Of a DNA stretch of 64,000 bases, positions 1 to 9,374 are shown piece by piece. Origin of the DNA: Sporisorium sorghi. Its lineage: Eukaryota > Basidiomycota > Ustilaginomycetes > Ustilaginales > Ustilaginaceae. The position numbers and the translations under genes are program-made. Below the pieces are notes generated by a model. That model had not been told where the DNA came from. It saw only the letters and a list, made by a program, of their open reading frames with translations, and ran no database searches. The stretch is taken from the NCBI GenBank assembly GCA_023212695.1, contig JALCCG010000070.1, forward strand, positions 23,238 to 87,237, given 5' to 3'. Position 1 is the first letter of the stretch. Each line of letters starts with the position of its first letter.

Positions 1-1490
<1,490 letters not shown>

Positions 1491-1507
1491 TCTGAATAGA
1501 TTGTATG

Positions 1508-1546
1508 GGAAGGTCAAAGCTGCGCATCTTCGCACTTTGGCTTTCC
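1508..1546 (+). terminator. Hairpin between dnaK and dnaJ (processing site or partial terminator)
   Basis: GGAAGGTCAAAG at 1508-1519 pairs with CTTTGGCTTTCC at 1535-1546, giving a 12-bp stem with two G-U pairs. Only a short T stretch follows, so it is probably a leaky terminator or an mRNA processing or stability element rather than a full stop. It lies between two genes of one operon. Confidence 0.5.
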
Positions 1547-1582
1547 TTATGTAAAGAGTAATAAAGAGATTGGGGTGAAACC

Positions 1583-2701
1583 GTGGCTGATAAGCGTGAT
1601 TATTACGAGGTGCTCGGTGTTGGCAAGGATGCATCGGATGATGATATCAAGAAGGCGTACCGCAAAATGGCTCGCCAATACCATCCGGATGTAAACAAAG
1701 CGGCTGACGCGGAAGCCAAATTCAAGGAAGTGAAAGAGGCTTACGATGTATTGAGCGATGGTCAGAAGCGTTCGACTTACGACCAGTACGGTCATGTCGA
1801 TCCGAACCAAGGAATGGGCGGAGGCGGCTTCTCCGGTGATTTCGGCGGTTTTGGAGATATATTTGATATGTTCTTTGGCGGCAATGGACGCCGTGATCCG
1901 AATGCGCCTCAGCGGGGGAACGATCTGCAGTACACCATGACGGTAGAGTTTAAGGAAGCCATATTTGGCAAGGAGACGGATATTAATATCCCGAGAACCG
2001 AGACCTGCGATACGTGTCATGGTTCCGGTGCCAAACCAGGCACGCAGCCTCATACTTGCTCGGTATGTAATGGCAGCGGACAGCAGGAGGTTGTGCAAAA
2101 TACGCCATTCGGACGTATGGTGAACCGCCGTGCTTGCTCCAACTGTAACGGAACCGGAAAGATTATCAAAGACCGCTGCTCGACTTGTCATGGCAACGGT
2201 AAAGTGAAAAAACAGCGCAAAATTCATGTTCGCGTACCTGCCGGTGTGGATGACGGAGCTCAGCTGCGCATGACAGGCGAAGGCGAAGGCGGATTACGCG
2301 GCGGACCGGCCGGTGACCTGTATATTGTTATCCGTGTGAAGCCGCATGATTTCTTTGAACGCGAAGGGGATGACATTTATTGCGAAGTGCCGCTTACCTT
2401 TGCCCAAGCTGCGCTTGGCGATGAGATCGAAATCCCGACGCTGACCGAAAAAGTGAAGCTGAAGATCCCGGCTGGAACACAGACCGGCACCTTCTTCCGA
2501 TTGAAAGGCAAAGGGGTACCGCGGCTGCGCGGCATGGGACAGGGCGACCAGCATGTCAAAGTTGTGGTTATCACGCCAAGTAAGCTGAGTGATGAGCAGA
2601 AAGAACTGCTTCGTCAATTTGCTTCGCTTGATGGCGAACAGACTCATGAACAGGAACAGTCTTTTTTTGACCGTGTGAAAAAAGCATTCCGTGGTGACTA
2701 A
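1583..2701 (+). CDS. dnaJ: Chaperone protein DnaJ (Hsp40)
   Basis: The 372-residue co-chaperone stimulates DnaK ATP hydrolysis and delivers unfolded substrates. The J domain (residues 1-70) carries HPD at 34-36, followed by a Gly/Phe-rich linker (about 75-100), then a zinc-binding domain with four CxxCxGxG-type repeats ([32 protein letters not shown]) and the C-terminal substrate-binding domain. The start is GTG with a GGGGTG ribosome binding site about 8 bases upstream. It follows dnaK by 92 bases and ends before a strong terminator, so it is the last gene of the heat-shock operon. Confidence 0.97.
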   Translation: MADKRDYYEVLGVGKDASDDDIKKAYRKMARQYHPDVNKAADAEAKFKEVKEAYDVLSDGQKRSTYDQYGHVDPNQGMGGGGFSGDFGGFGDIFDMFFGGNGRRDPNAPQRGNDLQYTMTVEFKEAIFGKETDINIPRTETCDTCHGSGAKPGTQPHTCSVCNGSGQQEVVQNTPFGRMVNRRACSNCNGTGKIIKDRCSTCHGNGKVKKQRKIHVRVPAGVDDGAQLRMTGEGEGGLRGGPAGDLYIVIRVKPHDFFEREGDDIYCEVPLTFAQAALGDEIEIPTLTEKVKLKIPAGTQTGTFFRLKGKGVPRLRGMGQGDQHVKVVVITPSKLSDEQKELLRQFASLDGEQTHEQEQSFFDRVKKAFRGD

Positions 2702-2740
2702 TACTGATATAGGGATATTCCCTTTCATAGCACGAAATAT

Positions 2741-2784
2741 AACAGCAGGCTGAAGGATAACATACCTTTAGCCTGCTGTTTTTT
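2741..2784 (+). terminator. Rho-independent terminator of the dnaK-dnaJ operon
   Basis: AACAGCAGGCT at 2741-2751 pairs perfectly with AGCCTGCTGTT at 2770-2780, with an inner AAGG/CCTT pairing, and a run of T follows to 2784. Confidence 0.9.
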
Positions 2785-2880
2785 CTACAGCTCCCAAGAA
2801 TAAAAGGATCAATGATGAAGCATCCTAGGGGGGTTCCATCCAGATGCGCGATTTTGAAGAGGAAATGCAGGTGAAGTGAA

Positions 2881-3252
2881 GTGGCAGAGAAAAATATTTT
2901 GGCGTATTTCAAAAGCCCTGATCAGGCACAGCACGCAGCTCGCAAGCTCCAGTCGCTGCGCGTTGCGGATATGTCTATCGACCGGTTTGGGGCTTATCCC
3001 GGCGGGGAGCTTAACCAACCGATGAATCCGTTGACAGGTAATATTGCCAGCTTGTCAACGTTGACCCTAAATGCGGACATTTCGGGGCCGGGAGCCGGAA
3101 TCCTCGGAGCGGCGGATCCTTCTGCCAGCGGGATGAGCAGCGGAGGGCAGGACGGAACCGAGGGCCGGGATATTCTGTTGACGGTTGTGTTGGATGAAGG
3201 CGTATTCACTCAAGCCATGCGAATCATCGAAGAATCCGGCGGCATGGTTTAA
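2881..3252 (+). CDS. Hypothetical protein, glycine-rich, 123 aa
   Basis: I do not recognise this family. The N-terminal half (about 1-45) reads like a small alpha/beta domain (KNILAYFKSPDQAQHAARKL), as in proteins where a short segment handles a residue pair across a helix. The middle (about 70-105) is Gly/Ser-rich and probably flexible, and the C-terminus (LLTVVLDEGVFTQAMRIIEESGG) looks like a second strand-helix unit. There is no signal peptide and no membrane segment. An in-frame stop at 2872-2874 fixes GTG 2881 as the earliest start, with AGGTG 7 bases upstream. It lies alone after the dnaJ terminator and is followed at 50 bases by the next small gene, with which it may be co-transcribed. 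Confidence 0.7.
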   Translation: MAEKNILAYFKSPDQAQHAARKLQSLRVADMSIDRFGAYPGGELNQPMNPLTGNIASLSTLTLNADISGPGAGILGAADPSASGMSSGGQDGTEGRDILLTVVLDEGVFTQAMRIIEESGGMV

Positions 3253-3301
3253 GTGTTGCAGGTCAGCGCTAATCGTTTATAAGGAAAGGAGAATAGCACT
3301 C

Positions 3302-3502
3302 ATGATGAGACGTGTGAAAAAAGGAAAAATTTCGAGCAAAACGGAGAAGATGATTGCTCTTCAATCCGCCAAGGCTGAGGATGTTGAATTCTCGGCAATG
3401 GAAGCCGATCACGATGATGTCGAGGCGCTTCGCAGAAGCGAGGCAGCGGATGAACGCCAATTGAAGAAAATTCTCGACGAAACCAGTAAAGACGTAGATT
3501 GA
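3302..3502 (+). CDS. Small YfhD-like protein, 66 aa
   Basis: A 66-residue soluble, strongly charged protein. The segment DVEFSAMEADHDDVEALRRSEAADER resembles, from memory, the conserved part of the small Bacillus YfhD family (a DVEFS-type motif followed by AD..D..A..R..AAD.R), but I could not run a comparison. The start is ATG 3302 (or 3305) behind AAGGAAAGGAGA; the longer frame upstream lacks a binding site and overlaps the previous gene. A terminator follows at 3531, so this closes a two-gene unit with the gene at 2881. Function unknown. Confidence 0.65.
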   Translation: MMRRVKKGKISSKTEKMIALQSAKAEDVEFSAMEADHDDVEALRRSEAADERQLKKILDETSKDVD

Positions 3503-3530
3503 TCGTTACGAATTTAATGTATTGCCTGGT

Positions 3531-3574
3531 CCCTCTTACCTTCTTCTTGCGGAGGCGGTAAGAAGGGCTTTTTT
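3531..3574 (+). terminator. Rho-independent terminator
   Basis: CCCTCTTACC at 3531-3540 pairs with GGTAAGAAGGG at 3557-3567 (one bulged base), and T6 follows. Confidence 0.85.
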
Positions 3575-3620
3575 GATTATATGATCAACAGAATAGTCGC
3601 CACGCATTTCCGTACAAACT

Positions 3621-3650
3621 TTGTATCAGGGGTCCTCCATATAGTACAAT
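3621..3650 (+). promoter_or_regulatory. Sigma-A-type promoter of prmA
   Basis: TTGTAT at 3621-3626 and TACAAT at 3645-3650 are separated by 18 bases, placing transcription start near 3657 and leaving a short leader with GAGGAGG before prmA. Confidence 0.65.
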
Positions 3651-3685
3651 GGTATTTATGTATGAACGAGGAGGAACTGTAGCAC

Positions 3686-4663
3686 ATGTTATGGCGTGAA
3701 TTAACGATACATACCACGGAGGAAGCCGTGGAGATGATTACGAATTTCCTGCATGAAGCAGGAGCCGGAGGCGTCTCAATTGAAGAGTCCGGTACTACGA
3801 ACAAGAAACGGGATACATCCCTTGGGCAATGGTTTGATGAGATTGTTCCGTTTAACGATATTCCTGAAGGGTTTGCCGTCATCAAAGGTTACTTTGATGA
3901 GACGGTTACGCTGGAATCGGTCCTTGATGAAATTGCCCCTCGTGTGGAGGAGCTGAAGGAATTTGGCATTGATACAGGTGAAGTAAGTTATGAGATGAAG
4001 ACGGTGGATGAGAATGAATGGGCGACTGCCTGGAAGCAGTATTTTAAACCGATCCGCGTGTCCGAGAGGTTAACCATCAAACCGACATGGGAGGAATACA
4101 CGCCTGAATCGGACAATGAATCCATTATTGTACTGGACCCCGGGATGGCTTTCGGAACGGGAACACATCCAACCACTTCCTTGTGCCTGCGTACGCTGGA
4201 GATGGTAATCCAGGGCGGTGAGGAAGTCATTGACGTCGGGACGGGATCAGGCATTCTCTCCATCGGTGCGGCGCATCTGGGGGCTTCGCGAATTCTGGCT
4301 CTTGACCTGGACCCGGTTGCCGTATCCAGCGCGAAGGAGAATACCCGTCTTAATGGTCTGGAAGATGTCATCACGGTGAAGGAAAGTGATTTGCTCTCGG
4401 TACTGACGGATTCGTCCGTTCAATCGGACCTGGGCGTGAGACTGCCGGTACAAGTTGTAGTGGCCAACATTTTGGCGGAGGTTATCCTATTGTTTGTGGA
4501 CGATGTCTACCAGGCCCTTCAGCCAGGCGGCGCCTATATCGCTTCCGGAATCTACAAGAACAAAGAAGAAATCGTGGAGAAGGCACTGATTGCCTCGGGC
4601 TTCGAAATCGCGGACATTTGCCGCGAGGATGATTGGGTTGCATTCGTAGCGAGGAAGAACTGA
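3686..4663 (+). CDS. prmA: Ribosomal protein L11 methyltransferase PrmA
   Basis: The 325-residue cytosolic SAM-dependent enzyme trimethylates lysines and the N-terminus of ribosomal protein L11. The N-terminal L11-binding domain (about 1-110) includes the conserved DENEWATAWKQYFKP. The C-terminal Rossmann methyltransferase domain shows DPGMAFGTGTHPTT, the SAM loop VIDVGTGSGILSIGA and the catalytic-face motif VVANILAEV. ATG 3686 is preceded by GAGGAGG. In many Firmicutes prmA follows dnaJ and precedes rsmE; here a site-2 protease lies between prmA and rsmE. Confidence 0.96.
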   Translation: MLWRELTIHTTEEAVEMITNFLHEAGAGGVSIEESGTTNKKRDTSLGQWFDEIVPFNDIPEGFAVIKGYFDETVTLESVLDEIAPRVEELKEFGIDTGEVSYEMKTVDENEWATAWKQYFKPIRVSERLTIKPTWEEYTPESDNESIIVLDPGMAFGTGTHPTTSLCLRTLEMVIQGGEEVIDVGTGSGILSIGAAHLGASRILALDLDPVAVSSAKENTRLNGLEDVITVKESDLLSVLTDSSVQSDLGVRLPVQVVVANILAEVILLFVDDVYQALQPGGAYIASGIYKNKEEIVEKALIASGFEIADICREDDWVAFVARKN

Positions 4664-4665
4664 TT

Positions 4666-5358
4666 ATGGATTTTTTGGATAAGCTGCTATTTTATCCGCT
4701 GGAACAGCTTCCGTTTTACCTGATTGCTTTAATCATTGCATTTACCGTGCATGAGTTTTCACATGCCTATTTTGCTAATAAATTCGGAGATCCTACAGCC
4801 AAGCTGCTGGGCAGAGTGACACTGAATCCTGCGGTGCACTTTGATTTTCTGGGCATCGTCCTCCTGCTGATTGCCGGGTTCGGCTGGGCAAGACCGGTTC
4901 CCATTAATCGGGAGAACTTTAGCAACCCACGCCGGATGAGCATTATCGTGGCGGCGGTGGGTCCGCTGAGCAACCTTTTGTTAGGCATACTTGGGGCGCT
5001 CATTTATGCTGTTCTGTATCAAACCGGCATTATTCCTCCCGAAGGAATAACCAAGACGGATCAAGCGGTGCATTTGTTCTTTAATATATTCATATTGCTC
5101 AATTTCTTTTTATGTCTGTTTAATCTGGTTCCATTGCCGCCGCTGGACGGCTACCGCATCCTGGAGAACGCGCTTCCTCCGCGGATGAGTGCGAAGATAC
5201 AAAAGTTTGAGCAATGGTCGATCCTTATATTCTTGTTGATCATTCTGTTGCCTTTTTTCCAGAACTATACGATCAAGCCCCTGTATGATACGGCATATGC
5301 GCTGTCCTCCAAAATTTTGGATATGTTCATTTTGATGACCGGCGGTTATCGACACTGA
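4666..5358 (+). CDS. Site-2 protease family (M50) membrane metalloprotease
   Basis: A 230-residue polytopic membrane protein. The zinc-binding motif HEFSH lies at residues 29-33 inside the first membrane segment and the second metal-ligand motif appears as NLVPLPPLDGYR, both hallmarks of S2P/M50 intramembrane proteases. There is no PDZ domain, so it belongs to the short group of uncertain substrate. The start ATG 4666 comes 2 bases after the prmA stop with GAGGAAG inside the end of prmA, so the two are translationally coupled; an upstream in-frame TTG at 4633 overlaps prmA and lacks support. Confidence 0.88.
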   Translation: MDFLDKLLFYPLEQLPFYLIALIIAFTVHEFSHAYFANKFGDPTAKLLGRVTLNPAVHFDFLGIVLLLIAGFGWARPVPINRENFSNPRRMSIIVAAVGPLSNLLLGILGALIYAVLYQTGIIPPEGITKTDQAVHLFFNIFILLNFFLCLFNLVPLPPLDGYRILENALPPRMSAKIQKFEQWSILIFLLIILLPFFQNYTIKPLYDTAYALSSKILDMFILMTGGYRH

Positions 5359-5432
5359 TTTTTTCTGGTCAGTTCGCATGAAAAGTTGTATGATGGGGTT
5401 TGGCGATTTTTGAGTTAGGTGAGGATATAAAG

Positions 5433-6203
5433 ATGCAGCGATATTTTGTGACTCCCGCACAATTCGAGGGAGACCGTGTAGAGATTACGGGCGATGATGC
5501 CCGTCATATCACCAAGGTCATGCGAGGCAGGCTTGGTGATAAACTGATTGTAAGCGATGGGGTATCCCGCGAAGCCATGGTTGAAATTGAAAGTTTAGAA
5601 GCGGCCAGCGTTTTTGCCGTTGTGATTGAATCCATGGAGATGAGAAATGAGCCGCGCCTGCAGGTGACGATTGCCCAGAGCTTGCCGAAAGGCGACAAAA
5701 TGGAGACCGTCATCCAAAAATGCACCGAGATTGGCGCGGTGTCCTTTGCTCCCTTCTTATCGGAACGAACGATTGTTCAGTACGATGCCAAGAAGGAAGG
5801 CAAGCGGCTGGAGCGTTGGCGCAAAATCGCGAAGGAGGCTGCTGAACAGGCTCATCGTAACCGGGTACCGTCTGTTGAACAGCCTTTATCGTGGAGGAAT
5901 CTGCTTGCAGCGTTTTCCAGCTATGATGCTGTTTGTTTTTGTTATGAGAAAGAGCATGGTTCCCAGTTAAGGGACGTGCTCAAGCCATTTGTAGAGCAGG
6001 CGCTGCCGGAGTCCGGCTCCCAAGCCTGCTTGCTGCTGGTCGTTGGGCCTGAGGGCGGATTTACGGAAGAGGAATGCCGGGCTGCCGAGGATGCGGGAGC
6101 CGTGTCCGTCGGACTGGGAAGGCGGATTCTCCGCTGCGAGACTGCCGGCATGACCGCGCTTGCCTGCGCACTATACGAATCTGGAGAAATGGGGGGCGTT
6201 TGA
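5433..6203 (+). CDS. rsmE: 16S rRNA m3U1498 methyltransferase RsmE
   Basis: The 256-residue SPOUT-class enzyme methylates N3 of U1498 in helix 44 of 16S rRNA. It begins with a small PUA-like RNA-binding domain (MQRYFVTPAQF...) and carries the trefoil-knot motifs VVGPEGGFTEEE and LGRRILRCETA near the C-terminus. ATG 5433 follows GGTGAGGAT; the open frame extends to 5400 but without a binding site. A possible promoter with TATGAT at 5389-5394 lies upstream. It precedes mtaB by 2 bases. Confidence 0.95.
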   Translation: MQRYFVTPAQFEGDRVEITGDDARHITKVMRGRLGDKLIVSDGVSREAMVEIESLEAASVFAVVIESMEMRNEPRLQVTIAQSLPKGDKMETVIQKCTEIGAVSFAPFLSERTIVQYDAKKEGKRLERWRKIAKEAAEQAHRNRVPSVEQPLSWRNLLAAFSSYDAVCFCYEKEHGSQLRDVLKPFVEQALPESGSQACLLLVVGPEGGFTEEECRAAEDAGAVSVGLGRRILRCETAGMTALACALYESGEMGGV

Positions 6204-6205
6204 AC

Positions 6206-7549
6206 ATGCCATCCGTAGCGTTTTATACGTTGGGTTGCAAAGTCAATTTTTACGATACCGAGGCCATCTGGCAATACTTCAAAAATGAAGGCTACGACCA
6301 GGTGGACTTCGAACAAACCGCTGATGTTTATTTGATTAACACTTGCCACGTTACCAATACAGGGGATAAAAAGAGCCGTCAAATGATCAGACGCGCGGTT
6401 CGCCGCAATCCTGAAGCCATCGTGGCTGTAACGGGCTGTTATGCCCAAACCTCGCCTGCCGAGATTTTGGATATTCCAGGCGTGGATCTTGTAATCGGAA
6501 ACCAGGATCGCGATAAAATCATGGATTTCATTCAGGATATTGAAAAAACGCGCCAGCCGATTAATGCCGTGCGTAATATTATGAAGACCAGAGTGTTCGA
6601 GGAGATGGACGTTCCGGATTTTGCCGAGCGTACACGTGCATTCCTGAAAATTCAGGACGGATGCAACAACTTCTGTACGTTCTGCATTATTCCTTGGTCC
6701 CGCGGACTGTCGCGCAGCCGGGATCCGAAGAGCATTATCCAGCAAGCTCATCAGCTGGTAGGGGCAGGATATAAAGAAATCGTGTTGACCGGTATTCACA
6801 CGGGCGGATACGGCGACGATCTCGAGGAATACCGATTGTCCGACCTGTTGTGGGACCTTGACCGGGTTGACGGTCTGGAACGCATTCGCATCAGCTCCAT
6901 TGAAGCCAGCCAGATCGATGAGAAGATGCTGGACGTTCTGAACCGTTCCAGTAAAATGTGCCGTCACCTCCATATTCCGCTGCAAGCTGGAGATGATACG
7001 GTGCTGAAACGGATGCGCCGTAAATATACGACGGAAGAGTTCTATAACAAGATGGGCTTGATCCGCCAAGCGATGCCGGATGTCGGCATTACCACCGACG
7101 TCATCGTTGGATTTCCAGGAGAAACGGATGAGATGTTCCGCAACGGCTATGATCTGATGAAGGCCATTCAATTCTCCGAGATGCACGTGTTCCCTTATTC
7201 CAAGCGTACCGGTACGCCGGCAGCACGCATGGAGGATCAGGTGGACGAGGAAGTGAAGAACACCCGTGTCCATGATCTGATCGACTTGTCGGAGCAGCTG
7301 CAGCTTGCTTATGCGGAGCAGTTTGTAGGCAAGATTCTGGACGTGATACCGGAGCGGGAATACAAGGGTGCTCCCAAAGGCGGAAAGATGCAGGGTTACA
7401 GCGATAACTACCTCCAGCTCATATTCAATGGCTCGTCTGATCTCGAAGGCAAATTGTGCCGCGTAAAAGTGACCAAAGCCGGTGTAAATGAATGCGAGGG
7501 CGAACTCCTCAGCGTCATGGATCATGGACTTAAGGCAGCTGCCCAGTAA
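6206..7549 (+). CDS. mtaB: tRNA t6A37 methylthiotransferase MtaB
   Basis: The 447-residue enzyme adds a methylthio group to t6A at position 37 of tRNAs reading ANN codons. It has the three-part methylthiotransferase layout: an N-terminal domain with cluster cysteines in TLGCKVN, NTCHVTN and VTGCYAQ; a radical-SAM core with CNNFCTFC; and a C-terminal TRAM-type RNA-binding segment. The start ATG 6206 is 2 bases after the rsmE stop, with GGGGGG inside rsmE acting as binding site. The gene sits with prmA and rsmE in a cluster of ribosome and tRNA modification enzymes. Confidence 0.95.
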   Translation: MPSVAFYTLGCKVNFYDTEAIWQYFKNEGYDQVDFEQTADVYLINTCHVTNTGDKKSRQMIRRAVRRNPEAIVAVTGCYAQTSPAEILDIPGVDLVIGNQDRDKIMDFIQDIEKTRQPINAVRNIMKTRVFEEMDVPDFAERTRAFLKIQDGCNNFCTFCIIPWSRGLSRSRDPKSIIQQAHQLVGAGYKEIVLTGIHTGGYGDDLEEYRLSDLLWDLDRVDGLERIRISSIEASQIDEKMLDVLNRSSKMCRHLHIPLQAGDDTVLKRMRRKYTTEEFYNKMGLIRQAMPDVGITTDVIVGFPGETDEMFRNGYDLMKAIQFSEMHVFPYSKRTGTPAARMEDQVDEEVKNTRVHDLIDLSEQLQLAYAEQFVGKILDVIPEREYKGAPKGGKMQGYSDNYLQLIFNGSSDLEGKLCRVKVTKAGVNECEGELLSVMDHGLKAAAQ

Positions 7550-7570
7550 TTCCAATAGCGGCCATACCAG

Positions 7571-7613
7571 ACAAGGATTTCATTTCCTAGCCATTTGGAA
7601 GTGGAATCCTTGT
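7571..7613 (+). terminator. Strong 17-bp hairpin downstream of mtaB, no U-tract
   Basis: Bases 7571-7587 (ACAAGGATTTCATTTCC) pair along their whole length with 7597-7613 with only two G-U pairs and a 9-base loop. No T-run follows on the + strand. It may stabilise the mtaB mRNA 3' end, act as a weak terminator, or lie in the leader of the Nudix gene, whose binding site begins 8 bases downstream. Confidence 0.55.
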
Positions 7614-7636
7614 TGTACATGAAGGAGGAACAGGAC

Positions 7637-8092
7637 ATGACATATACACAAATTTCCGCAGGCGGCGTTGTATACCGTCATTATGAAGGGGCGCTTCAGA
7701 TCCAGCTCATATTGGACCGTTACGGAAAAACCTCGCTTCCCAAAGGCAAGATGGAAGCAGGTGAAACCGTCGAGCAGACGGCACTCCGAGAAATATGCGA
7801 GGAGACAGGTATAGTCGGATCCATCACCTCTCCAGTGGACATCATTGCATATAAATACCATCATCCCGAATTAGGCCAGGTGGACAAGGAAGTTCACTAC
7901 TACCTGGTAAAGGCAGAAAAGGGTGTTTTGAAACCCCAGGTCGAAGAAATTAACGGGGTGGATTGGTTTGAGCCTCTTACCGCATGGAGGAAGCAGCGCA
8001 GTAACGGTTACAACAATAATGATGTTATCCTTCGCAAAGCGCTTACGCTACTTGATATCAGCATTCCTGTAGACGAAGATATTCAGATTTAG
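7637..8092 (+). CDS. Nudix hydrolase
   Basis: A 151-residue cytosolic enzyme of the Nudix superfamily, which hydrolyses nucleoside diphosphates linked to other groups. The full Nudix box is visible (G at GKMEAGE, then REICEETG, with the catalytic glutamates). The substrate cannot be told from the sequence. ATG 7637 has GAAGGAGG 7 bases upstream; upstream in-frame starts from 7595 fall inside the hairpin at 7571-7613. Its stop codon overlaps the stop of the convergent transporter gene by 4 bases, so no separate terminators fit and the two transcripts must overlap. Confidence 0.9.
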   Translation: MTYTQISAGGVVYRHYEGALQIQLILDRYGKTSLPKGKMEAGETVEQTALREICEETGIVGSITSPVDIIAYKYHHPELGQVDKEVHYYLVKAEKGVLKPQVEEINGVDWFEPLTAWRKQRSNGYNNNDVILRKALTLLDISIPVDEDIQI

Positions 8093-9060
8093 GTCTGAGC
8101 CCGTTTGTTCCAGAATGGCAGATAGCACAGCGGAAGCGCGATAAGAGAGCAAACGACATTAAACAAGGTTTGTGCATGGGCGATCTGACCAGCCGGGTCT
8201 GCGGCAAACCAGCCCGATACCATCGTTAAACCTGCAATCAAGGGCGTAAAGAGAAGAACCCCGCCGATATTGAGACTCATGTGGGACCAAGCCACAAATC
8301 GACCGGCCCGGGTGCTGCCAAGCGCAGCTATTAAAGCTGTCACGCAGGTCCCCACATTAGAGCCCAGCACGATGGCGACGCCAATCTCGGGAGGCAGCGC
8401 TCCGCTGGCTGCAAGGCCCATTGCCATGGCGATGACTGCAGCACTGCTGTGCATGAGCGCGGTCAGCAGCGTACCGGCGGCAATGCCCCAGAGGACGCTT
8501 CGCGAAGCATGGTCGAGAAACCATTGGAACACGCCAAGGCTTTGAAGGGTGGGGCCGATGGATTGCATGAATTGAATGGCGAGCAGCACAAGCGAGAATC
8601 CGGCAACCGCCAAGCAGAGAAACTGACTGCGGATCAGCTTCTCTTTTAATTTGTCATAGCTGGAAGGTACGCGTTCGCTGACGAGTACAGCTCCAATCCA
8701 TAACATCAGGGAGAGGACAAGGAGGGGCATGGCTGCCTGTCCGATTTGAAGACTGATGAGCTCCGTGGTAACCGTTGTGCCGATGTTGGTGCCTAGAATG
8801 ATGCCCAGGGTTCCGGCAAAACTCAACAGGCCGGCATTCGCGAATCCTATCGCTAGTACGGTTACAGCGGTGCTGCTCTGGAGCAGTGCTGTTACCGCAG
8901 TGCTGGCGATCATGCCCTTGATGGGTGTGGATGTCGCTTGGTGGAGCCACTTATGCAACAGGGGACCGGCCCAGCGCTGGAGGGCTACCTCCATGACCTT
9001 CATACCGAACAGGAACAGAACAAGACCATAACAGATGGGAAACCAGAGTGAGGATAGCAT
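8089..9060 (-). CDS. Na/Pi cotransporter family protein (YqeW-like), short form
   Basis: A 323-residue integral membrane protein with roughly eight hydrophobic segments. The paired repeats typical of NptA/PNaS transporters are visible as LLQSSTAVTV plus GTNIGTTVT in the first half and LMHSSAAVIA plus GSNVGTCVT in the second. It lacks the C-terminal PhoU-like domain of the long members, so it matches short forms such as Bacillus YqeW. It presumably moves phosphate with sodium, but substrate and direction are inferred from the family. ATG 9058-9060 has an AAGGAGA site in the opposite orientation. It converges on the Nudix gene. Confidence 0.85.
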   Translation of the reverse strand: MLSSLWFPICYGLVLFLFGMKVMEVALQRWAGPLLHKWLHQATSTPIKGMIASTAVTALLQSSTAVTVLAIGFANAGLLSFAGTLGIILGTNIGTTVTTELISLQIGQAAMPLLVLSLMLWIGAVLVSERVPSSYDKLKEKLIRSQFLCLAVAGFSLVLLAIQFMQSIGPTLQSLGVFQWFLDHASRSVLWGIAAGTLLTALMHSSAAVIAMAMGLAASGALPPEIGVAIVLGSNVGTCVTALIAALGSTRAGRFVAWSHMSLNIGGVLLFTPLIAGLTMVSGWFAADPAGQIAHAQTLFNVVCSLIALPLCYLPFWNKRAQT

Positions 9061-9240
9061 GATGTTCTCCTTTTCTGAGGAATAAAGTGTGAGATAATAA
9101 CGTCGGCCGCGGCGGAAGGACTTGACCGGATCTCTTCGGTAAGACCTCCATCGGTGCTTTTCTTAAGATTATGGAATTTATAACAGTTCACCGAAGCTGA
9201 GCGAATTCGATAATCGCAAGAAAAACATCCTTTACACGCT

Positions 9241-9267
9241 GTCTGTCTTATGGAAAAGTCTGTCTTA
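9241..9267. repeat. Direct repeat GTCTGTCTTA x2, 17 bases apart, in a divergent intergenic region
   Basis: GTCTGTCTTA occurs at 9241-9250 and again at 9258-9267. The 314-base region 9061-9374 between the divergent transporter and methyltransferase genes holds no other clear element except a small cgtc..gacg hairpin around 9280; I could not find a convincing promoter on either strand. Confidence 0.4.
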
Positions 9268-9374
9268 CGCAAAAAACACGTCGGTAGACGCTTTTCTTAT
9301 TACGTATATGACCCCTGGCGGACATGCATGCCTATAGATATGGCGCAGGGGATAACTTAAGGAGTGAACATACA

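Noticed and set aside
2844..2879. 11-residue leader peptide before the gene at 2881
   Set aside because: It has no Shine-Dalgarno sequence at a suitable distance and no associated attenuator structure.
5942..7555. 537-codon open frame on the minus strand opposite rsmE and mtaB
   Set aside because: It is antisense to two highly conserved enzymes with intact motifs; its low-complexity sequence is that of a shadow frame.
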